Part shown: positions 58,353-64,000 of the stretch, one piece after another | Layout: each line of letters starts with the position of its first letter | Numbering within the stretch: position 1 is the first letter of the stretch | Source: Aricia agestis | Taxonomy: Eukaryota; Arthropoda; Insecta; Lepidoptera; Lycaenidae | DNA: 64,000 nt | Assembly: GCF_905147365.1 (NCBI RefSeq) | Contig: NC_056409.1 | Span: 9,615,001-9,679,000, forward strand | Direction of reading: 5' to 3' | The notes under the pieces: model-generated | What the model saw: only the letters and a program-made list of their open reading frames with translations | Told to the model about the DNA's origin: nothing | The model's database searches: none | Program-made: the position numbers and the translations under genes

Positions 58353-58485
58353 TTAGGGCCTGTTTCACCACTTCCTGATAAGGCTATCCACCAATTAACT
58401 TGACAGATCAAGTATGGAGAATCTGTCAAAAAAGTTGTGAATAGGTTATTAGGCACTTTATCAGAAAGTGGTCGATCGGTTCAAA
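58353..58485. mobile_element. Degenerate MITE of the GGGCCTGTT family
   Basis: TTAGGGCCTGTTTCACCACT, then AAGGCTATCCACCAATTAAC. It is related, in opposite orientation, to 4152-4311. The right terminus is eroded. Confidence 0.6.
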
Positions 58486-60791
58486 AGTAAAAGATAATTT
58501 TCACGAGAAATATGAATCTTAATATGTATATAAATAATTGCCGATACGGGTTAACCGTTAACCCGTTCTGCCTATGCTTTCATGGACCAGGGATGCATGA
58601 TTCATGAACGCATGGAGGTTTTGTTTACACCCATACAGGGTTCACGAACTGTGATAAGTCGCTAAGCACCAGCTGAAGACGCCGCGCCGTCGTGGCGCCG
58701 CCGCTACGAATACATTTCGCCGCGTGCGAAAACGTTCAAAACAGTCTAACTTCAACCATATTTCATTGTTGAATGATTTTATTAAATAAAATGAAATTAT
58801 ACGAAAACTTGTAACTGAAATTAGATTTTAAGAAGATGTGAGTATGCTCTAAATAATTTTAGATCATAAAGAAAAAATCTATGTAGCGATTTTAAAATTT
58901 TGTGAATAAGCACCTTTTACGAGTATATTATGTGTAATAAACACTAAGGCTTAAAGGTCATGTTTAATGCTAGACGAAAAATATAATATTATGTACACAG
59001 CAAACTCTATGTACCTATGTACAGAATGATATTAACTAATATATAAATACTCGTATGTATGTAATCACTATAATAACCTATTCACGTAAGTTAAACTATA
59101 AAATAACAAGCGCGTAATAAAGCCGGTCGTTAAAGTCAGAACGTTATCAAGTCAGGTTCAGTATAAAATTGACGTCGTTAGGCGGATTTTCCCGGCCGAC
59201 GCACGTAGGTGCTCTCAGGAAATAATTGTTCTAGCAATAAGCAATTCTGCAGGCAATGTTTACAGAAAAGTAGAGTATAAACGGAGATTTTCGTGAGCAT
59301 TGTTAGAAAATCTAGTTTTGTAGAGTTAATACAAATACATTGGTGATCTGCAGGACAGGCTCAACCTAGTGCAGGCGCCAAAGTTATACAATATGTGTAA
59401 AGTCTGTTATTTATTGTCTTCGTAAGTTCGTATACAACTGTATTGTACTCCTAGGCCATATAACAACACAATGTAACAGATACTAAAAGTTTTTAAATAA
59501 AGATTATTATTATTATTATTAAGTAAGTAAGTACATATAAATAGAGAAAATAACAACACTATAATATTATGACATTCTGATTTCCATATGAATATTTAAA
59601 AAACAGAACACAAATTATTTATAGAATACAACAAATTCTTTTAAATTATTTTTATTGAACTATAAATTATAAATCATAAAACGCATTTTATAAAAGCGGC
59701 GTTAGACTTTATGAGAATGCCGTTGTGTTTTTCATATCGAGATAAGCGCTAAAACTGTATTGAAGTTATTTAGCACAATCGATCTTACTGTACAAATTTT
59801 AATGTACCCGGATTCCAGAGCGAAGAGGAGACTACATAACACGATTGCTCAATGTTTGGCAATAAAATTCGACCCAAACATATAAACATGAAAACGTACG
59901 CTCCCAGTCGTAAGTACGTCTGAAGTACAGATATCCTTTGAAACAACTAACAAACAGCGATTACGCGATACAACTTCGCACTTTCATAATTACTTTACTG
60001 TTACTGGTAAACAATGCCCAAATGAGAAAGTTTAAGGCCCTTTGAATTATTATCGTCCTCATACTCGTATTATTGAGGAATGAAGGCCAACATTTTTTAA
60101 TCTGTTTGAGAGTAAAAGACCAAGACTTCGTCAGTCAGGGCTCAAGTCATAAGTCATAACTCATATTGCTTTTACGTGTATACATCGACGCCTCGCGCGG
60201 TTTCAATTCGGTTTAAACTGAACCTAAACTAATATCAAGATAGAATAAACTGTTATTGTTATTTTTAGCATCAAAATAATACATATTATGATAATGACAA
60301 CGAACACAAGACCTTGCACGTTAATGGGTTCGGTGGGATAAGACTTACACTAAGTTCTTTGAATAAGGATTAGGGAAGAATTTGTAATCATTAAGAAACA
60401 ACCCTCAATTGAAGTAGTTAGATTAAACACAAATTCAGAACTTTAGTAATTTCAATTAATAATCAAGTTTTCATTAAGTAGATAATTTGATTCCGTAAAC
60501 TGTCTATGTTGGAACATGCAATTTACAATATTCTCTGCTAAGTTTGTTTAGGATTCAATTCTCTATCGTTGTAACGGCCTGTTTTAGCAATATTAATTAA
60601 ATATTCCATACTTATATTATAAATGCAAAAATATGTCTGTATGTATGTCGATCTCCTCTACACGTTTAAGCTCCTGAACCAATTTAGATAAATGACGTAC
60701 AGCAATTTTTATTCTCAATAAAATTTATTGCTTCTCGGCAGCAAACATATACCTATTTTTCGTGTACCCTTTAATAATAATAATTTATTAA

Positions 60792-60938
60792 GGTGCCCAT
60801 ACACGGGACAATTTGTCGTTTCAATCGATCTTTTGAACGTAAAATCGTTTGCGATATTGCTACACACGTACAATTTGTCGTTCGATTTTAACATCGAGGA
60901 GATAAATCGTTACGATAATTGTCCCGTGTATGGCCACC
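60792..60938. mobile_element. 147-bp MITE with TTAA flanks (piggyBac-like)
   Basis: GGTGCCCATACACGGGACAA at the left and TTGTCCCGTGTATGGCCACC at the right are inverted with one mismatch. TTAA flanks both ends (60788-60791 and 60939-60942). A TTAA duplication is characteristic of piggyBac-type elements. Inside are AATTTGTCGTT repeats. The 79-aa frame over it is a shadow. Confidence 0.8.
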
Positions 60939-61191
60939 TTAACAGGGTCATAACTCATAACTCATAAGTCATAACTCATATTAAGTATAAATAACATACT
61001 TTTGTCTCTTATGCAAAATTGTTAATAATATTGATGTGACCAGGGACACATAAAAGCCATTGCTATGTAATATGCATTTGAGGTACGTGCGGCTACCAGG
61101 CGCTCAGCAGTATGTGTAGGGACTGGGGAATGGGGTTGGGAGCGATGCACCTGCTGTGCGGCATGTGCAAAAACAGGTTCTAAACAGAATT

Positions 61192-61237
61192 AAAGGACCA
61201 ATCAGACCACACTGTCGAGTGGTCTGATTGGTCCTTT
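61192..61237. repeat. Perfect 19-bp-stem hairpin
   Basis: AAAGGACCAATCAGACCAC and GTGGTCTGATTGGTCCTTT flank an 8-nt loop. Confidence 0.85.
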
Positions 61238-62287
61238 TATTTTGTTTTATTTAACTTGTTAATAATATGATTATTATTTATATTTTTAAGTTTTTTACTT
61301 CTCCACTAGGGGTGTTTCACTAAAGCAGCGGGCTTGTGACCAAGCAGCTTCTGCTTAATGTGACGCCGCGTTAAAGTAAAAAACCGTGTTGGATATGTTT
61401 TAGATTGCTTGTTTTCTATGAGAGGCCGGCCCGACCTGGGTAATTCAAAGACAAAGACATGATGAATACTGATAATGAACTTTAATTTCTTAGCTTTAGT
61501 CATTGCGGAGGAAAATCGATATCGCTACAGCCAAATTATCAAGGCGTCACCTTAAGAGGATACACCAGGGGCGAGAGAAATTGAAAATAGGTATTTGAAA
61601 ATGTATTGCTGTCTCACCAATCTCAAGTCTCCCACCGCAGAACGCGATAGAGGCAACACGACAAAAGTTCTAATAAAAGAACAGAAAATCTTCGATTCGT
61701 TGTCCGCTGATTCCTTCTCCAAAACTTTACCTATTTAAGTACTCTTTTCATTAAGAATTAAAACAAGGCTTGAGCTGTGTTCTTATGTTTTATTTTTTTT
61801 GTATATTTTAGTCAGTTTAGTTTTCTGGGTGTTCAATGAACACAGAGGAAAATCTTGCCATTTTTTTTTGGGTTTTTGGACGTTCTTATCTTTTTTAATA
61901 ATAAAATTATGAAAAAAAGGAAAACATAGGGACATGCTAATAGTGGCCATAGATATTCAGGAAAAAAATCATAACTCTACCGGCATTATCTAGGGAGGAA
62001 ACAGGGGACAGCATTTGAATGGGAAAACGGCGGTGTGGAATCCTCTTAAGTTGAAAATCAAGCAATCGACAAGAATTTTCTGAAGATGCCGCATGTAATA
62101 GTTTAGGGAAAAAGTCTTTTCGCATTTATAGTATGTATGAACTTGTCATAAAATCTCTTGGGCTATACCAATTGTATCTGGCTGATTTTGGATGTTGGTA
62201 TCATTATAAAGTTTTATATTATAGAAGACAATTCCAAATTCAAATTAGGTAAATGTGAGATTTTCATTTGTTTTTCTTATTGTTAAA

Positions 62288-63330
62288 ATGAGTGATTCTA
62301 TTGAAGGAATTCGATATAAGTATTTTAAAATTTTATTACAAAAAAAGGTAAAAATGCAACACAAGCCGCGAAAAAAAATTGTGATGTTTATGGACCTAAT
62401 GCAGTATCTGTGAGAGTAGCGCAAATTTGGTTTAAGCGTTTTCAATCCAGAAATTTTGATATCAAAGATGCACGTCGCTCTGGTTGCCTTGTTACGGACA
62501 AAACTGATGCCATTTTTGAAAAAGTGGAGCAAGATTGTTACATTAGTAGTTACGATGTAGCTGAAGAACTGGGGATTGACCACAAAGCGGTTTTGACGCA
62601 TTTGAAAAAAGCTGGGTACACAAAAAAGCTTGATATTTGGATGCCTCATGAGCTAACTGAAAGAAACCTAATGAACCGTGTACTCATTTGTGATTCTTTA
62701 CTACGACGTAATCAAATCGAACCATTTTTGAAGAAGCTGGTATGGCTGGTACAAGAACGTGCGAAAAAGATCGTGGTCAAAGGCCGGTCAGGCTTCACAG
62801 ACTGGCTCGCAACAAGGTGATGCTCTGTTTGTGGTGGGATTGGAAGGGCATTATTCATTATGGGCTGTTACCGCCAGGCAGGACCATCGATTCTGAGCTG
62901 TACTGCGAACAACTGATGAGATTAAAGCAAGAAGTTGAGAGAAAGCGGCCGGAATTAATCAACAGAAGGGGTGTGGTTTTTCGCCATGATAACGCTAGAC
63001 CTCACACGCATCATTGGCCAATCAGCAAAAATTACGGGATTATTAAATTTTTAATATTATTAGGATTATTTAATTTAATTATTATTGGCTGGGAGGTGGT
63101 AATGCATCCGCCGTTTATTCCTGACCTTGCACCTTCAGATTTCCACCTGTTTCGGTCGCTGCAGAATTCCTTAGGCAGTGTCAGGTTGACATCACAAGAG
63201 GACTGTCAAAACCACTTGTCGCAGTTTTTTCATCAGAAGCCCCAAAATTTTTATAGCAATAGGATGATGTCCCTACCAACAAGATGGCAAAAAGTTATCG
63301 AACAAAATGGCACCTATGGGTCTGTCGCTG
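62288..63330 (+). pseudogene. Mariner (DD34D) transposase, frameshifted and rearranged
   Basis: This encoded the cut-and-paste transposase of a Tc1/mariner element that targets TA. The N-terminus starts at ATG 62288 (MSDSIEGIRYKYFKILLQ). A one-base loss in an A run near 62340-62346 shifts the frame. The frame entered there (open from about 62341) carries the helix-turn-helix region (AQIWFKRFQSRNFDIKDAR, DVAEELGIDHKAVLTHLKK). It runs to a stop at 62820. A second shift near 62742-62815 moves to the frame with VMLCLWWDWKGIIHYGLLPP, HDNARPHT (second catalytic Asp) and PDLAPSDFHLFRSLQNSL (third Asp). The first catalytic Asp segment is absent, and 15 or more residues of AT-rich sequence are inserted between the second and third Asp. 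The 3' end is cut by the CCGCGG-type repeat. It is clearly inactive. Confidence 0.9.
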
Positions 63331-63450
63331 GTTCACACCACAGTTTTTCGAACCACGGTTCGAAACAGCGAAGGATTGTTTTTTAATTACCCGATTCATA
63401 CCGCGGTTTGAAACAGAGAAGACCTGTTTTTGAATTAGTGGATTCGAACT
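63330..63450. repeat. Fragment with CCGCGG/TTCGAAACAGCGAAG words
   Basis: It contains ATACCGCGGTTTGAAACAG, AACAGCGAAGGATTGTTTTT and similar units, matching the subterminal regions of the 56774-58012 element. It abuts the mariner relic. Confidence 0.65.
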
Positions 63451-64000
63451 GCAGTGTAGATAGTTTTATTATTACATATTCCTTTAAGTACAGTTAAGCT
63501 CAACATAATTAAGAAAAAAATAATAATTTAAGTCTTTAGACCAAACTAAAGTAAAAATATGCGAGATGGGCGCAAAAAATACCCGACTTAAAATAATAGG
63601 TAACATCATAAAAGGGTTATTAGCGGGTGAAATAAGCATCGGTCACAGCCTGGAAAAATTAAGGGTTTAAAATTAACTTTATAATAAAAATAATTTTACT
63701 CATTTTGATTGTTTTACTACCTTGTTTTTTATTGTTTTTGATTATTTTAATTTTTCGACTAAGATTTTATACAGTTATGTAATTAAATAAAAATTATTTA
63801 CATTAAATATTATTCTTGTTGATTTGTTTAATTTTTTACTGCGATTTTATACAATTATATAGTTTTAATTATTTTTATAAAGATTATTTTCTTTTTGAAT
63901 ATTTAAAATTTACGACTGTGATTTTATGCAATTAAAACCTTATTATTATTAAAGTTTCCCATTTTTTATGATTTTGAAAGAAATGCATTTTTTTTATATA

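Noticed and set aside
58640..58740. GC-rich patch considered as the missing upstream neurobeachin exon
   Set aside because: Neither strand gives the expected conserved peptide, and no fitting splice pair was seen.
62245..62649. 134-aa minus frame
   Set aside because: It is antisense to the mariner transposase relic.

Overview
The window is from an insect nuclear genome, almost certainly a moth or butterfly (Lepidoptera). It is AT-rich and loaded with Helitrons with lepidopteran-type termini, hairpin MITEs, a tRNA-derived SINE, a mariner relic and a recurrent repeat carrying GGGCAAACGAGCAAACGGGT. I assign the order from these repeats and from one recognisable host gene; the species is not identified.

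The backbone is a single gene on the minus strand, the orthologue of neurobeachin (NBEA; Drosophila rugose). Four short coding exons were found by their conserved peptides and by exact splice sites: 30591-30695, 22945-23071, 5084-5184 and 3188-3283, in transcription order. Joined, they give 429 nt, or 143 open codons, with intron phases 0, 1, 0 and 0. They encode the N-terminal alpha-helical (ARM-like) segment ahead of the ConA-like domain. The start codon and earlier exons lie beyond base 64000, and the later exons lie before base 1. Everything else is intron: 1.8 kb, 17.8 kb and 7.5 kb between exons, more than 33 kb upstream and more than 3 kb downstream.

Layout: 1-3187 holds a 1.1 kb GTTGGN minisatellite and a 361-bp transposon. 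Bases 5185-22944 (17.8-kb intron) hold a 3.25-kb hAT-type element with 8-bp target duplications beginning 45 bp from an exon, a THAP-domain exon fragment, several MITEs and Helitrons, and four identical tRNA-Ala(AGC) genes. Bases 23072-30590 hold a Harbinger-like element with a nested TGCAGT-rich inverted repeat, and a 350-bp near-perfect hairpin. Bases 30696-64000 hold a Tigger relic, a dense transposon nest at 37.6-41.6 kb that includes a 506-bp tandem duplication, an orphan heat-shock-type promoter near 45.1 kb, a TCGAG-rich inverted-repeat element, a second element with an 8-bp target duplication (56774-58012) and a frameshifted mariner transposase at the right end.

No complete protein-coding gene, CRISPR array, rRNA or operon is present. 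Most long open frames are read-throughs of repeats, SINEs or tRNA genes. The most unusual items are the tRNA-Ala cluster inside a neurobeachin intron, the orphan heat-shock promoter, the THAP exon, and several inverted-repeat elements whose boundaries are defined here by target-site duplications.
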